42,129 nucleotides of DNA from Candidatus Merdisoma merdipullorum (GTDB taxonomy: Bacteria; Bacillota; Clostridia; Lachnospirales; Lachnospiraceae): positions 1-42,129 of the forward strand of contig DVLE01000062.1 of NCBI GenBank assembly GCA_018715645.1. The letters are read 5' to 3'. The translations under genes were made by a program, and so were the position numbers. This document shows, one piece after another, positions 1-8,121 of the stretch. Each line of letters starts with the position of its first letter. Position 1 is the stretch's first letter. The notes beneath the pieces are model-generated. The model saw only the letters and a list, made by a program, of their open reading frames with translations, searched no databases and was not told where the DNA came from.

Positions 1-360
1 GATGGCCTTACCTGGGCGGAGCAGTCTCAGGCGCTTGCAAATGCGCTGATAGAGAATCAGTCCCTCTCTTTCCTGAATCCGGATGCGGAGGGCAAGACGG
101 ACGCGGTGTCCGGCGTGAGCATCTCTGTAAACGGCTTCATCAGTCTGGCGCAGCAGTGCATTGATCAGGCAGCCGGAATCGAGCATCCGGAGAGCATGGA
201 AGCAGCGGATGCGGAAGAAGCGGAAGGAGCAGAAGCGGCAGACACAGACGCTTCCCAGAACGGCACTCAGGTGGACGGTATCTCCGGCGCAACCAGATCT
301 TCTACGGCGGCTGTGACGGCCATCAACGAAGCTTATAATTTTCTGCAGACAGTGAAATAA
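1..360 (+). CDS. FMN-binding (flavinylated) exported protein, 3' part only
   Basis: The gene runs in from the left edge; frame 1 is open from base 1 to the TAA at 358-360. The visible 119 residues carry two related modules, one around DAVSGVSIS and one around VDGISGATRSS. SGAT-x-S/T is the motif of FMN-binding domains (RnfG/NqrC type), where ApbE attaches FMN covalently to the last Ser/Thr. The second copy is canonical; in the first, Ala is replaced by Val. The modules are joined by an acidic Ala/Glu-rich linker. The neighbours fit: an Rnf-like membrane protein 18 bases downstream and an ApbE gene nearby. I infer an extracytoplasmic flavoprotein that carries electrons. The N-terminus, signal peptide and full number of FMN modules lie outside the window. 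Confidence 0.8.
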   Translation, partial: DGLTWAEQSQALANALIENQSLSFLNPDAEGKTDAVSGVSISVNGFISLAQQCIDQAAGIEHPESMEAADAEEAEGAEAADTDASQNGTQVDGISGATRSSTAAVTAINEAYNFLQTVK

Positions 361-378
361 GGAAACGGAGGGTTCGGT

Positions 379-1146
379 ATGAAACTAAAGTATCCGGCAG
401 AAGCCTTTGCCCTGGGAGCCATTCTGTTTTCCGCAGGTATGAGGGAGGCCTTTGCGGCCGGTATCCTTGTGATTTTGTCTGTGGTATTTGCGGAATTTTT
501 AAAGAATCTTCTGGAAAAGGTCCTTCCTGTATGGAGCCTTCGCCTGTGTGTCTATATCGCGACAGGTGCGGTGTGCGCTTCCGTATTTCTGCTTGGCTTC
601 GCGGCGCTTGGAACCTTGCTCGATACAGGCGTCTGGATTATGACCTTCGTCACAGGACTTTTGTGCGCGCATCAGGCTCTCAGAGGGGATATTGAGGCTG
701 ACTATGGAGCGCTTATGTGGGAATCCGCGATCGCCTGGGGCTTCTGGATTTTGCTTGCCATAGTCCGTGAGTTTGCGGCGGGCGGACAGATATTCGGAAA
801 TACCGTTCTGAAGCTTGGCTTTCAGTCGGCAGCTTTTGGGGAAGCGTCCTTCGCCTTTATTGCGGCTGGCCTTATTCTGGCCTTTACGAATGGAGTATTG
901 AGGAAGGAATGTAAAGGACAGAACAGTCTGTTGGCGGCGATTCCGGCTATCTTGCTGCTGCGTCCCTTTGCCATGAGAAGCTTTGGAGAGATAGCGGGGC
1001 TCATCTGGACGGTCCTGGTACCTGTAGTAATGTTTCTGTCTGTGAAGCAGACGCTGAAATTTTCCCGTGTAAGCAGGGCTTACCGCGGATTGCCGGTAGA
1101 TATGCTGGCTGCTGGTTTTATTTATCTGATATTGAGTATTTATTGA
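379..1146 (+). CDS. Rnf/Nqr-type integral membrane protein (RnfE/NqrD-like)
   Basis: This 255-residue protein is almost entirely hydrophobic, with about six membrane segments. The stretch WGFWILLAIVREF followed by GGQIFG resembles the AIRE...G.G..FG signature of RnfA/RnfE and NqrD/NqrE subunits, which carry electrons across the membrane between cytosolic and extracytoplasmic carriers. GGAGGG sits just ahead of the ATG, and the gene begins 18 bases after the FMN-binding protein, so the two are probably one operon. I infer it is the membrane electron conduit that reduces the flavinylated partner. The assignment rests on motif and context; the divergent first 60 residues make the exact subfamily uncertain. 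Confidence 0.65.
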   Translation: MKLKYPAEAFALGAILFSAGMREAFAAGILVILSVVFAEFLKNLLEKVLPVWSLRLCVYIATGAVCASVFLLGFAALGTLLDTGVWIMTFVTGLLCAHQALRGDIEADYGALMWESAIAWGFWILLAIVREFAAGGQIFGNTVLKLGFQSAAFGEASFAFIAAGLILAFTNGVLRKECKGQNSLLAAIPAILLLRPFAMRSFGEIAGLIWTVLVPVVMFLSVKQTLKFSRVSRAYRGLPVDMLAAGFIYLILSIY

Positions 1147-1181
1147 TGGTGAACGCCGCGAGGGTAAGTAGCCTTTGAGCG

Positions 1182-1215
1182 CAAATACCCTGCAGCGAAA
1201 GCCGCAGGGTATTTG
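1182..1215 (+). terminator. 12-bp hairpin after the electron-transfer genes
   Basis: CAAATACCCTGC (1182-1193) pairs perfectly with 1204-1215 across a 10-base loop. It lies between the Rnf-like gene and cutC. There is no following T-run, so it is either a weak terminator or an mRNA 3'-end or processing structure. Confidence 0.4.
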
Positions 1216-1246
1216 ACTATCAAAAGACAAAAAAGGAGGAGAGGAT

Positions 1247-1852
1247 ATGATCAGAGAAGCGGCGGTAGGAAACCTGAGAGAAGCGCTGCAGGCCCAGGAA
1301 AGAGGAGCGGAGCGAATTGAACTCTGTGAAAATCTGGCTGAGGAAGGGACGACGCCTTCCTATGGAACCATAAAGGTATGCAGAGAAGCGCTGCGTATTC
1401 CTGTGGTGGTGATGATACGTCCAAGGGGCGGAGATTTTGTGTATGACGAGGCGGAGTTTCAGGCCATGCTGGAGGACATCCGGATTTGCCGGGAACTCGG
1501 CGTAGACGGCATCTCTACAGGAGTGCTGCGTGCCGATCATACGGTGGATTTTGAAAAAATGGAGAAAATCGCAGAGTGCAGGGGAAATCTGAAAGTCACC
1601 TTCCATAAGGCCATAGATGAAACCCCCGCCTATGCGGAGTCAGTCAGAGAACTGACCAGACGGGGGCTGATTGACCGTGTCCTGACCTCAGGGCAGAAGG
1701 AGACAGCCCTGGAGGGCATGGATAAGATTCGGGAACTTCTGAATATAGAAAATCTGGAGGTGGTTGCGGCTGGAAGAATCACGAAGGAAAATCTTCCTGG
1801 ACTGGCCGCTGAACTTCAGGCAAATGCTTTTCATGGGAAAAGAATTGTATAG
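1247..1852 (+). CDS. cutC: CutC family protein
   Basis: This 201-residue TIM-barrel protein opens with the family pattern GAERIELCENLAEEGTTPSYG and carries VVMIRPRGGDFVY and VTFHKAIDE. It ends at ELQANAFHG, as short Firmicute versions do; the E. coli protein is about 248 residues. CutC was named for copper tolerance in E. coli, but a direct copper role is disputed and the biochemical activity is unclear. AAAGGAGGAG precedes the ATG. It stands alone between a hairpin and the convergent apbE gene, and no copper pump or chaperone is nearby. Confidence 0.88.
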   Translation: MIREAAVGNLREALQAQERGAERIELCENLAEEGTTPSYGTIKVCREALRIPVVVMIRPRGGDFVYDEAEFQAMLEDIRICRELGVDGISTGVLRADHTVDFEKMEKIAECRGNLKVTFHKAIDETPAYAESVRELTRRGLIDRVLTSGQKETALEGMDKIRELLNIENLEVVAAGRITKENLPGLAAELQANAFHGKRIV

Positions 1853-1910
1853 CTGAAACCGACCAGCCAGAGGCGTGTACGCCCTTGCGGGCTGAGGGCG
1901 AAAAGCCCCC

Positions 1911-2945
1911 TTAACTTAATGTTACTGAAAAAGCAGCATCGAACCCTTCGCTGAAGTGCAGTTCTCCATCTTCTGTAATAAAAACTGCGTACACATCCGG
2001 CAGGCTGTCGATCAGTTCCATTCCCTTTTCCAGTCCGAGGGCAAAGCAGGAGGTGCTTAAACCGTCTCCATCCACAGAGTCATCGGAGATAATCGTTACG
2101 GATATGAGGCCATTTTCATAGGGGTATCCGGTGTCCGGATTCAGAATATGGTGATAGAGCGTTCCCTCTTTTTCAAAGTATCTCTCATAGATGCCGGAGG
2201 ATACGACGGATTTATCATCGATTTCCACGATGGCGGCAGTCTCGCTCCGGTCGGCGAAGGGGCGCTGGATACCGATGCGGAAGGGTTCGCCGCCGGGACG
2301 CTTTCCAATGCAGAGAATGTTGCCTCCAAGATCGATGATTGCGCTCTCTACGCCCTGGTCTTCCAGATAATCCTTGAGGCGGTCCGCGATGTAACCCTTG
2401 GCGATAGCCCCCAGGTCAAGCTGCATTCCTTCCATCCCAAAGCTGAGACTGTTGTCGGCGAGAAAGACCTGCCTGTAATCTACGAGGGCCAGAGCATTGG
2501 AAAGCTCCTGCTCGTCAGGCAGCACAGCCTCACCGGAAGTAAAATCCCAGAGGGAGGACACAGGGGCTATGGAAATGTCAAAGGCTCCGCCGGACAGGCC
2601 GCTGTAATAGAGCCCCTGGGAGATCAGATCTGCAAGAGGTTCTGAGAGCGGGGAGACGCCGTTTTCGTTCTGAAGGCTCCCGGCGTTGAGCTGATACAAC
2701 TCGCTTTCTTCAAGGGTGCGGCTGAAAATTCGTTCATATTCGTCACAGAGCGCCATGGCGCCGTCCAGGATGTCCTGATCCTGGGAATCATAAATGGTGA
2801 TAGTCACCACAGTATTCAGCTTAAAAGCCGTGGCGGTAATGGGTTCCTGCTGCGGGCTTTGCCTGGAATAAAAAAAGGCGAAAACTGCCAGAACCACCAG
2901 CGCCATCGGTATGGCGACGAGCAGCGTTTTCTTTTTATCTGTCAT
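1911..2945 (-). CDS. apbE: FAD:protein FMN transferase, membrane anchored
   Basis: The enzyme transfers FMN from FAD to Ser/Thr in SGAT motifs of extracytoplasmic proteins. The start is set at 2945, where AAGGAGGAG lies just upstream; the open frame continues further 5' but without support. The 344 residues begin with a basic tip and one membrane segment (about 8-27); no lipobox cysteine is seen, so it is probably anchored by an uncleaved helix. Family signatures are present: LDLGAIAKGYIAD, AIIDLGGNI, HHILNPDTGYP and DGLSTSCFALG. The FMN-binding protein at the left edge is its obvious substrate, although apbE faces the other way with its own promoter and cutC lies between. Confidence 0.93.
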   Translation of the reverse strand: MTDKKKTLLVAIPMALVVLAVFAFFYSRQSPQQEPITATAFKLNTVVTITIYDSQDQDILDGAMALCDEYERIFSRTLEESELYQLNAGSLQNENGVSPLSEPLADLISQGLYYSGLSGGAFDISIAPVSSLWDFTSGEAVLPDEQELSNALALVDYRQVFLADNSLSFGMEGMQLDLGAIAKGYIADRLKDYLEDQGVESAIIDLGGNILCIGKRPGGEPFRIGIQRPFADRSETAAIVEIDDKSVVSSGIYERYFEKEGTLYHHILNPDTGYPYENGLISVTIISDDSVDGDGLSTSCFALGLEKGMELIDSLPDVYAVFITEDGELHFSEGFDAAFSVTLS

Positions 2946-2988
2946 GGATCTCCTCCTTTTAGATACCGATATATGTTCTGTCCACGCT

Positions 2989-3017
2989 ATTGTAGCGGAA
3001 GGACTTGCCGCTGTCAA
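2989..3017 (-). promoter_or_regulatory. Sigma-A promoter of apbE
   Basis: Read on the minus strand: a perfect TTGACA (3012-3017), a 17-base spacer and TACAAT (2989-2994). The expected transcript starts about 35 bases before the apbE ATG. Confidence 0.8.
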
Positions 3018-3020
3018 TGC

Positions 3021-3042
3021 GCCGCCGGTGAAAACCGGCGGC
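3021..3042. repeat. 9-bp inverted repeat with GAAA loop between divergent promoters
   Basis: GCCGCCGGT (3021-3029) and its exact complement (3034-3042) flank GAAA. It lies immediately upstream of the apbE -35 box and upstream of the rightward promoter, outside both transcripts. It is either an operator or a simple palindrome. Confidence 0.6.
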
Positions 3043-3090
3043 AGGCGGCAGAAACAGCAGGTTCCTTCAGGAAAAGTAATCAGAAATCCT

Positions 3091-3119
3091 TTGTAGACTA
3101 AGGAAGGACATGGTATAAT
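3091..3119 (+). promoter_or_regulatory. Promoter of the 64-residue ORF and PPTase
   Basis: TTGTAG (3091-3096), 17 bases, TATAAT (3114-3119), with TGG directly before the -10 (extended -10). It would drive the small ORF at 3151 and the phosphopantetheinyl transferase. Confidence 0.75.
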
Positions 3120-3150
3120 GTTGCCAAAATGAAAGACAAGGGAGACAACG

Positions 3151-3345
3151 ATGAAGTTTAAAGAACGGTATCTGGCCGGTGAGATTCCTTTCGAGGAAAT
3201 TGACCGGTATATTGAGGAATGGGGAAACAGCGACGAGACCTGCACCTTGCGTGAGTATCTTGGTCTCAATGCAGAGGAGGAAGACGTCTGGATTTCTGAC
3301 AGCGACGAGGCGTTGCTTGAGCTGCTGGACAGCCAGAAAAGATAG
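3151..3345 (+). CDS. Small acidic hypothetical protein
   Basis: 64 residues, acidic, soluble, with no membrane segment or cysteine cluster; there is one Cys. GGGAGA precedes the ATG and a good promoter lies about 30 bases upstream. The C-terminal half (TLREYLGLNAEEEDVW...) resembles short conserved clostridial proteins of unknown function. It is probably cotranscribed with the next gene, 58 bases downstream. No function can be assigned. Confidence 0.65.
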   Translation: MKFKERYLAGEIPFEEIDRYIEEWGNSDETCTLREYLGLNAEEEDVWISDSDEALLELLDSQKR

Positions 3346-3403
3346 GCTGACCGGAAGAAGGGCTGAAAAGCGCCCGACAGAGCGGTCAGGGAGGCAGGAT
3401 ACG

Positions 3404-4009
3404 ATGGTGAATGTTTATTTGGCGGAGATCCCGGATTCCATGCAGGAAAATGCGGGTTTCGGCAGTGTGCAGTCTGCGGCGGCCCGCAGACTTCTTTCGC
3501 TGGCTCTTGAAGGAGAATACCCGGAACTGGCGGGAAGCTTCCGGGTGGAAAAGAATGAGCGCGGTAAACCCTTTCTGGCAGGCCATGAGGATATTCAGAT
3601 CAGTCTTTCGCATAGCGGAACGATTGTGGCCTGCGCGATTGCGGGAAAGGCCGTAGGCGTGGATGTGGAACAGTGGAAAAAGCGGACGGGACCGGAACGC
3701 GTTATGAGAAAAATGCACGTCCGCGAGCGGGAACTGCTGGAGTCCTGTCCTTTGGAGGAACGGGAGCGGACGTTTTACGACCTTTGGGTGCGTAAGGAAA
3801 GTTTCCTGAAGGCGGTGGAAGAGGGGCTTCGCCTGCCGCTTGACTCTTTCTGCACGACAGGAGGAAACGCTGTGACAAAGATAGATCAGAATATCCGTGA
3901 AGCCGCATATTTTGTCAGGCAGTACCGGCTGGAGAACATAAGGTGCAGTCTGGCAGTCTGCGGGGAGGAAGCTGTCTTTGCGGAGGAACCTGTCTGGCTG
4001 CGTCTTTGA
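3404..4009 (+). CDS. Sfp-type 4'-phosphopantetheinyl transferase
   Basis: It moves the phosphopantetheine arm of CoA onto a conserved serine of carrier proteins. The 201-residue product from the ATG at 3404 has the family motifs in order: GKPFL (about 54-58), ISLSHSG (66-72), VGVDVE (84-89, metal ligands) and WVRKESFLKAVEEGL (128-142, with W128, K131, E132 and K136). An upstream extension of the frame exists but overlaps the preceding gene and is not expected in the family. It is slightly shorter than Bacillus Sfp (224). No NRPS, PKS or carrier protein is in the window, so its target is unknown; primary ACP or a distant cluster are both possible. Confidence 0.9.
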   Translation: MVNVYLAEIPDSMQENAGFGSVQSAAARRLLSLALEGEYPELAGSFRVEKNERGKPFLAGHEDIQISLSHSGTIVACAIAGKAVGVDVEQWKKRTGPERVMRKMHVRERELLESCPLEERERTFYDLWVRKESFLKAVEEGLRLPLDSFCTTGGNAVTKIDQNIREAAYFVRQYRLENIRCSLAVCGEEAVFAEEPVWLRL

Positions 4010-4084
4010 GCGCATAGAGGAGAGAAAACAATTTAATACTGGCTTTTTGCGGGCTTGTTTGATAGAATGGGAAAGAGGTGAGGA

Positions 4085-4891
4085 GTGAAAATGGGTGGAA
4101 ATAAGAAAAAGAAGAAAAAGGTACCAGTGCCTTTGATTGTAGCCCTGTGTGTATGTGTAGTCGCTTTGGGAGTGAGTATCTGGCAGCTTTCGGATATATT
4201 TCTGGAATATAAGGCCGGAACGGACGAGTATGAGGAATTGCAGCAGTATGTGCTGGAGGAGATTCCGGAGGAAAACGAAACGGATACCGCGGAGACGGAG
4301 AACGATACGGAGGAGACGGGTACGGAGGAAGAACAGGTGCAGCGCGTGGCCTTGAGCGAGCTTCAGGCGCAGAACCCGGACACGGTAGGCTGGATAGAGA
4401 TTCCGGGAACAGGAATCAGCTATCCGCTGATGCAGGCGGATGACAATGCCTATTATCTGAACCATACCTTCAGCGGCAAGGTGAACAGCGCAGGCAGCAT
4501 CTTTATGGAACAGCTGAACAGCAGTGATTTTACGGATTTACATACAATTATATACGGACATAATATGAAGAACGGCTCCATGTTCGCTGGATTGAAGAAT
4601 TACAGTTCGCCCTCCTATCTGGTATCGCATCCGACGGTATATCTTGATTTGGCGGATGGTACGCATGCATATCAGATATTTTCAGTCTATGAGGCGGCAG
4701 CGGACAGTGACAGCTATACGATTGGTTTTGCGCCTGACGAACAGTATGAGGAGTATTTGAGGACCATCAAGGGAAGATCAGAGTACGATACGGGCGTGGA
4801 TGTCACAAAGGATGATTTCATTATTACGCTGTCTACCTGTACCAGAAGCGGAGAGGACAGATACCTTGTCCACGCGAAAAAGTTGTGGTAG
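4085..4891 (+). CDS. srtB: Class B sortase
   Basis: A cysteine transpeptidase that attaches sorted proteins to peptidoglycan. The N-terminus is polylysine followed by a membrane segment (about 15-35), then an acidic Glu/Thr-rich stalk (60-88) and the catalytic domain. Catalytic residues are H159 (YGHNM), C252 (TLSTC) and R259 (EDRY); GSMFAGL after the histidine is typical of class B. The start is either GTG 4085 (AGAGG six bases upstream) or ATG 4091 (AGGAG five bases upstream); the difference is two residues. No protein with a class B sorting signal was seen in the window, so its substrate lies elsewhere. Confidence 0.93.
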   Translation: MKMGGNKKKKKKVPVPLIVALCVCVVALGVSIWQLSDIFLEYKAGTDEYEELQQYVLEEIPEENETDTAETENDTEETGTEEEQVQRVALSELQAQNPDTVGWIEIPGTGISYPLMQADDNAYYLNHTFSGKVNSAGSIFMEQLNSSDFTDLHTIIYGHNMKNGSMFAGLKNYSSPSYLVSHPTVYLDLADGTHAYQIFSVYEAAADSDSYTIGFAPDEQYEEYLRTIKGRSEYDTGVDVTKDDFIITLSTCTRSGEDRYLVHAKKLW

Positions 4892-4914
4892 ATTCAAACG
4901 GCACAGAGGAATGA

Positions 4915-5658
4915 ATGACAGGGAAAGAAGGAATGGCTGTGATAGAAGACAAGGTAAAGCTTTTGAAAGAGTACGTGGAGGAATGCGCTTCCATTGTGTT
5001 CTTTGGCGGCGCGGGAGTATCTACGGAGAGCGGGATTCCTGATTTCCGGAGTACGGATGGCCTTTATCACCAGGAATGGAAGTATCCGCCGGAGACGATT
5101 CTGAGCCATAGCTTTTTTGTGAGCAATACGGAAGAATTTTACCGTTTCTACAGAAAGAAAATGCTTTGTCTTGACGCAAAGCCCAATGCGGCGCACAGAA
5201 AGCTGGCTGAGCTTGAGGAGCGCGGCAAACTGACCGCTGTAGTCACGCAGAATATCGACGGTCTTCACCAGCAGGCGGGAAGCAAGCGCGTCTATGAGCT
5301 TCATGGGTCGGTACACAGGAACTACTGTCAGCGGTGCGGCGCTTTTTATGACGCGCGTTATATTCTGGAATCAGAGGGGATTCCGCGCTGTAGCTGTGGT
5401 GGCGTGATCAAGCCGGACGTGGTACTCTATGAGGAAGGACTGGACAGTCAGGTGATACGGGGAGCGGTCAGCGCAATATCCAGGGCGGATATGCTGATTA
5501 TCGGCGGTACTTCTCTGGCGGTCTACCCGGCCGCAGGGCTGATTGACTATTTTTCCGGAAAATATCTGGTGCTGATTAACCGGGACGCAACGCCCAGGGA
5601 CCGGCAGGCTGATCTGCTGATTCAGGGCAATATAGGAGAGGTGCTCAGTGGAATATAG
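4915..5658 (+). CDS. cobB: Sir2-family NAD-dependent protein deacylase
   Basis: Sirtuins remove acyl groups from lysines using NAD+. The 247 residues show GGAGVSTESGIPDFRS (31-46), TQNIDGLHQQAG (111-122), the catalytic H130 in LHGS, and a zinc site at C138, C141, C159 and C161, here CX2C...CXC. GAGGA precedes the ATG; a second possible start lies at 4933. The gene follows srtB by 23 bases and overlaps the next gene by 11 bases, suggesting translational coupling. It probably links protein acylation to NAD and central metabolism. Confidence 0.93.
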   Translation: MTGKEGMAVIEDKVKLLKEYVEECASIVFFGGAGVSTESGIPDFRSTDGLYHQEWKYPPETILSHSFFVSNTEEFYRFYRKKMLCLDAKPNAAHRKLAELEERGKLTAVVTQNIDGLHQQAGSKRVYELHGSVHRNYCQRCGAFYDARYILESEGIPRCSCGGVIKPDVVLYEEGLDSQVIRGAVSAISRADMLIIGGTSLAVYPAAGLIDYFSGKYLVLINRDATPRDRQADLLIQGNIGEVLSGI

Positions 5659-5842
5659 GGTAGGAGATATTGTAAAGCTGAAAAAGCCGCACCCCTGCGG
5701 AAGCTCCGAATGGGAGATCCTGAGAGTAGGGGCCGACTTCCGTCTGAAATGTCTGGGCTGCGGTCATCAGGTTATGATTGCAAGGCGTCTTGTGGAAAAA
5801 AATACAAGAGGGCTGCGCGGACCAAAAGAAGAACAAAAATAA
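5648..5842 (+). CDS. DUF951 domain protein
   Basis: 64 residues beginning at a GTG inside the end of the sirtuin gene. The sequence YRVGDIVKLKKPHPCGSSEW and the later RLKCLGCGHQVM are diagnostic of DUF951, a small conserved Firmicute family with a CPxCG-like Cys pattern. The family is often annotated as nucleic-acid binding, but its function is unknown. The 11-base overlap implies coupled translation with cobB. A strong terminator follows. Confidence 0.88.
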   Translation: MEYRVGDIVKLKKPHPCGSSEWEILRVGADFRLKCLGCGHQVMIARRLVEKNTRGLRGPKEEQK

Positions 5843-5892
5843 CAGGGAGTCCGGGCGGCAAAGAATAAGAAGAAAGTATCCGGAAAAGAGCG

Positions 5893-5936
5893 GTCTCCTG
5901 TGTATCCTGGTGTCAGGACGCACAGGGGACTTTTTT
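5893..5936 (+). terminator. Intrinsic terminator of the srtB-cobB-DUF951 unit
   Basis: A 17-bp stem (5893-5909 with 5914-5930; two G-U pairs and one mismatch), loop GTGT, then six T residues at 5931-5936. Confidence 0.9.
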
Positions 5937-5989
5937 ATGCTCGGCTTTCCAGGCTGTCTGAGCATGAACCGGGAAAGCGAAGATACTTT

Positions 5990-7123
5990 TCAGTCTGCGA
6001 GGGCATTCCGATAGGCCTTTTCAAGACTGCCGTTCAGCGGCACGCCAAGTTTTGCAAGAACCTGATCGAGAGCCTTCATGACGGCTGCAAGCTTTTCTTC
6101 GCGCGCGTTTTCGCCCATGTGTCCGATGCGGATGACCTGTCCTTCCAGCACGTCGAAGGAGCCTGCCAGCATCAGGTTATGATCCTGGCGCAGAGCGCCT
6201 AAGATAGAGGCAGAAGAAGTTTCTTTTGGCACGTCAAAGACGGATACCGTATTACACCAGCCATCGTGGGTGTGCAGCTTCAGTCCGCAGTCGGTAAGCG
6301 CCTTGCGGACAGCCCCTGCGATCCGGGCATGGCGCTTTAGTATATCCGGATCTGCCTTAATGTTTTCAAGGGCGGCGCGCAGTCCGCGGATGTCGCTGAC
6401 GGGCATGGTATAGGGGAACCACTGTTTTTCAAAATAGCCGTCGAAGGCCATGAGATTGGCGTAGAAAGAGGCGATTCTTTGTTTCCTTTTCTTCATGGTT
6501 TCCCAGGCATTCGGACTTATGGTGACGAAGGTCAGTCCGGGAGGGGCGGATACAGCTTTTTGGGAGCCGCCGCAGAGCAGATCGATCTGGAAATCATCTG
6601 CGCGGACTTCCTCTCCGAACATTGCGGATACGGAATCCACGACTGTCAGGATGCCGTAGGATTTCAGCAGAGGACAGATGCGGGAAATGTCGTTCAGCAC
6701 TCCGCTTGGCGTGTCGCAGTGTATGACTGTAGCATATTTGAAGGCGTGATCCTTTTCCAGGTATGCTGCCAGTTCATGTACGTTCAGCGTATGAAGGTAA
6801 TCAGCTGTATAGAGAACGGGTTCTCCGCCGTACAGGCTTACAAAATCTGCGAATCCCTTTCCGAAGACGCCGTTGTCCAGGACGAGAACCCGGTCACCCG
6901 GCTCCGTGAGGCTGGCGCAGGCGGCCTCCAGGCCAAGGATGCCTTCTCCTCCCAGTATCAAAGTTTGATTTTCCGTGTGAAGCAGACTGCTGATCAGTTC
7001 GCATGTTTCTTTATAATAGGTGAAAAAGTCCGGATCCAGATCCGGGTTGGTGCAGGGCAGGCTGCGTGCTTTCAGCACATTCTCCCGCACCTGAGTGGGA
7101 CCGGGCGTCATTATGTCATACAT
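5990..7123 (-). CDS. Class V PLP aminotransferase (alanine-glyoxylate / serine-pyruvate type)
   Basis: The 377-residue protein starts at 7123, with AAGGAGG upstream on the minus strand. MTPGPTQVRENVL is the family opening; K189 in CGGSQKAVSAPPGL is the expected Schiff-base lysine and D163 (VVDSVSA) contacts the cofactor. Relatives transaminate small amino acids with glyoxylate or pyruvate; in some organisms they act in phosphonate or purine catabolism, but nothing nearby indicates which. It is a single-gene unit, convergent with the DUF951 transcript and sharing the region around its terminator. Confidence 0.9.
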   Translation of the reverse strand: MYDIMTPGPTQVRENVLKARSLPCTNPDLDPDFFTYYKETCELISSLLHTENQTLILGGEGILGLEAACASLTEPGDRVLVLDNGVFGKGFADFVSLYGGEPVLYTADYLHTLNVHELAAYLEKDHAFKYATVIHCDTPSGVLNDISRICPLLKSYGILTVVDSVSAMFGEEVRADDFQIDLLCGGSQKAVSAPPGLTFVTISPNAWETMKKRKQRIASFYANLMAFDGYFEKQWFPYTMPVSDIRGLRAALENIKADPDILKRHARIAGAVRKALTDCGLKLHTHDGWCNTVSVFDVPKETSSASILGALRQDHNLMLAGSFDVLEGQVIRIGHMGENAREEKLAAVMKALDQVLAKLGVPLNGSLEKAYRNALAD

Positions 7124-7209
7124 AGCTGTTCCTCCTTGTGATGCAGGCATACCTGGCCGCAAAATTATCTGCTCCTGGCATGCTGTTTATATGGTTCATG
7201 TCAGAGGCT

Positions 7210-7249
7210 ACTATAACGGAAAACTGGCTTCTTTAAAATAGCCAGTTTT
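7210..7249 (-). promoter_or_regulatory. Possible aminotransferase promoter overlapped by a 10-bp inverted repeat
   Basis: AAAACTGGCT (7220-7229) and AGCCAGTTTT (7240-7249) form a perfect palindrome with a 10-base centre. On the minus strand a TATAGT -10 (7210-7215) would place the -35 region inside that centre, so the palindrome could be an operator. It could also read as a terminator on the plus strand (T-run 7246-7251), but no plus-strand gene ends here. Confidence 0.45.
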
Positions 7250-7414
7250 TTATAAATCAACAAGGCCAGTTATGAGAGAAGAATAAAGGTTGCAAAATAC
7301 AGGATTACAAGGTATGATGAAGAAAACGCGAAAGTCTGTGTTAACTGGTTTGGAACGGGAAAACATAAAGCTGCCGCAGGACATGGCAGAAAGGTACGTA
7401 AGGGGAGGTAAAGC

Positions 7415-8107
7415 TTGGCTATGCAGGATAAGGATTTGAAAGAAACAATGGAATATACGCCGCTGGAAGTGCCGGAGGTGGTGCCGGGAGTGGCTTCGGT
7501 GGATTTCCCGGAGATCAGTGATTTTCTGAAAAATATGAAGCTGAAGGGCAGCGTGTTCGGTTTCCAGAAAGAGGACGTGTACGAGAAGATGCAGAAGCTG
7601 AACAGCCTTTACCAGTCCCGCGCCCAGCAGATGCGGGATCAGTCCCGCGGCCAGCTTAAGCAGATGAAAAAGCAGCAGCAGGAGGAGATCGAGGAGTTAA
7701 AAGCGCGTCTGGAACAGGAGAAGGACGAACTGCGGGCAGAGTTCGAGAGAGAAAGCGGCGAGATGAAGGCGGGACTTGAGAAAGCCTACGAGGAGCGTGA
7801 GAAAGAGCGCGACGACTGGAAGGCAAAGCTTGAGAGCGAACGGAAGAATTGGGAGGAGAAGCTGGAGAAGGAGCGTATGGAGGCCAGAATCCGGCTGGAG
7901 CAGGAACAGAATGAGGCGGGAAAGAGACTGGGAGAAGAACTGCTCCGCGCCAGAGTGCAGATTCGCCGGGAGACAGAAGAACAGCTTCAGGAAGAGATGG
8001 AGCGGAGAAAAAGGGAGCTTGTCATGGTACGTGAAGAAATGGACAGGCTCATCGAACGGCTTCAGATGCTGAAAAATAAAGTCGTGACAGCGGCGGATGA
8101 GGAATAG
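7415..8107 (+). CDS. Coiled-coil protein with DivIVA/GpsB-like N-terminus
   Basis: 230 residues starting at TTG 7415, six bases after GGGAGG; ATG 7421 is the alternative. Residues 30-65 (KGSVFGFQKEDVYEKMQKLN) resemble the short membrane-targeting motif of DivIVA/GpsB-like proteins. Residues 70-222 are a continuous charged Glu/Lys/Arg coiled coil. It is probably a cytoplasmic scaffold at the membrane or division site. The gene lies 14 bases before signal peptidase I, so the two are likely cotranscribed. The DivIVA link is a weak motif match. Confidence 0.7.
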   Translation: MAMQDKDLKETMEYTPLEVPEVVPGVASVDFPEISDFLKNMKLKGSVFGFQKEDVYEKMQKLNSLYQSRAQQMRDQSRGQLKQMKKQQQEEIEELKARLEQEKDELRAEFERESGEMKAGLEKAYEEREKERDDWKAKLESERKNWEEKLEKERMEARIRLEQEQNEAGKRLGEELLRARVQIRRETEEQLQEEMERRKRELVMVREEMDRLIERLQMLKNKVVTAADEE

Positions 8108-8121
8108 GCAGGATAATACGA

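Noticed and set aside
1853-1910. GC-rich spacer between cutC and apbE as a shared terminator
   Set aside because: Partial stems (GGGC/GCCC) exist but no clean hairpin with a T-run could be built on either strand.
7314-7439. 41-codon ORF overlapping the coiled-coil gene start
   Set aside because: It has no ribosome-binding site and no promoter, and runs into the next gene out of frame; composition is not distinctive.
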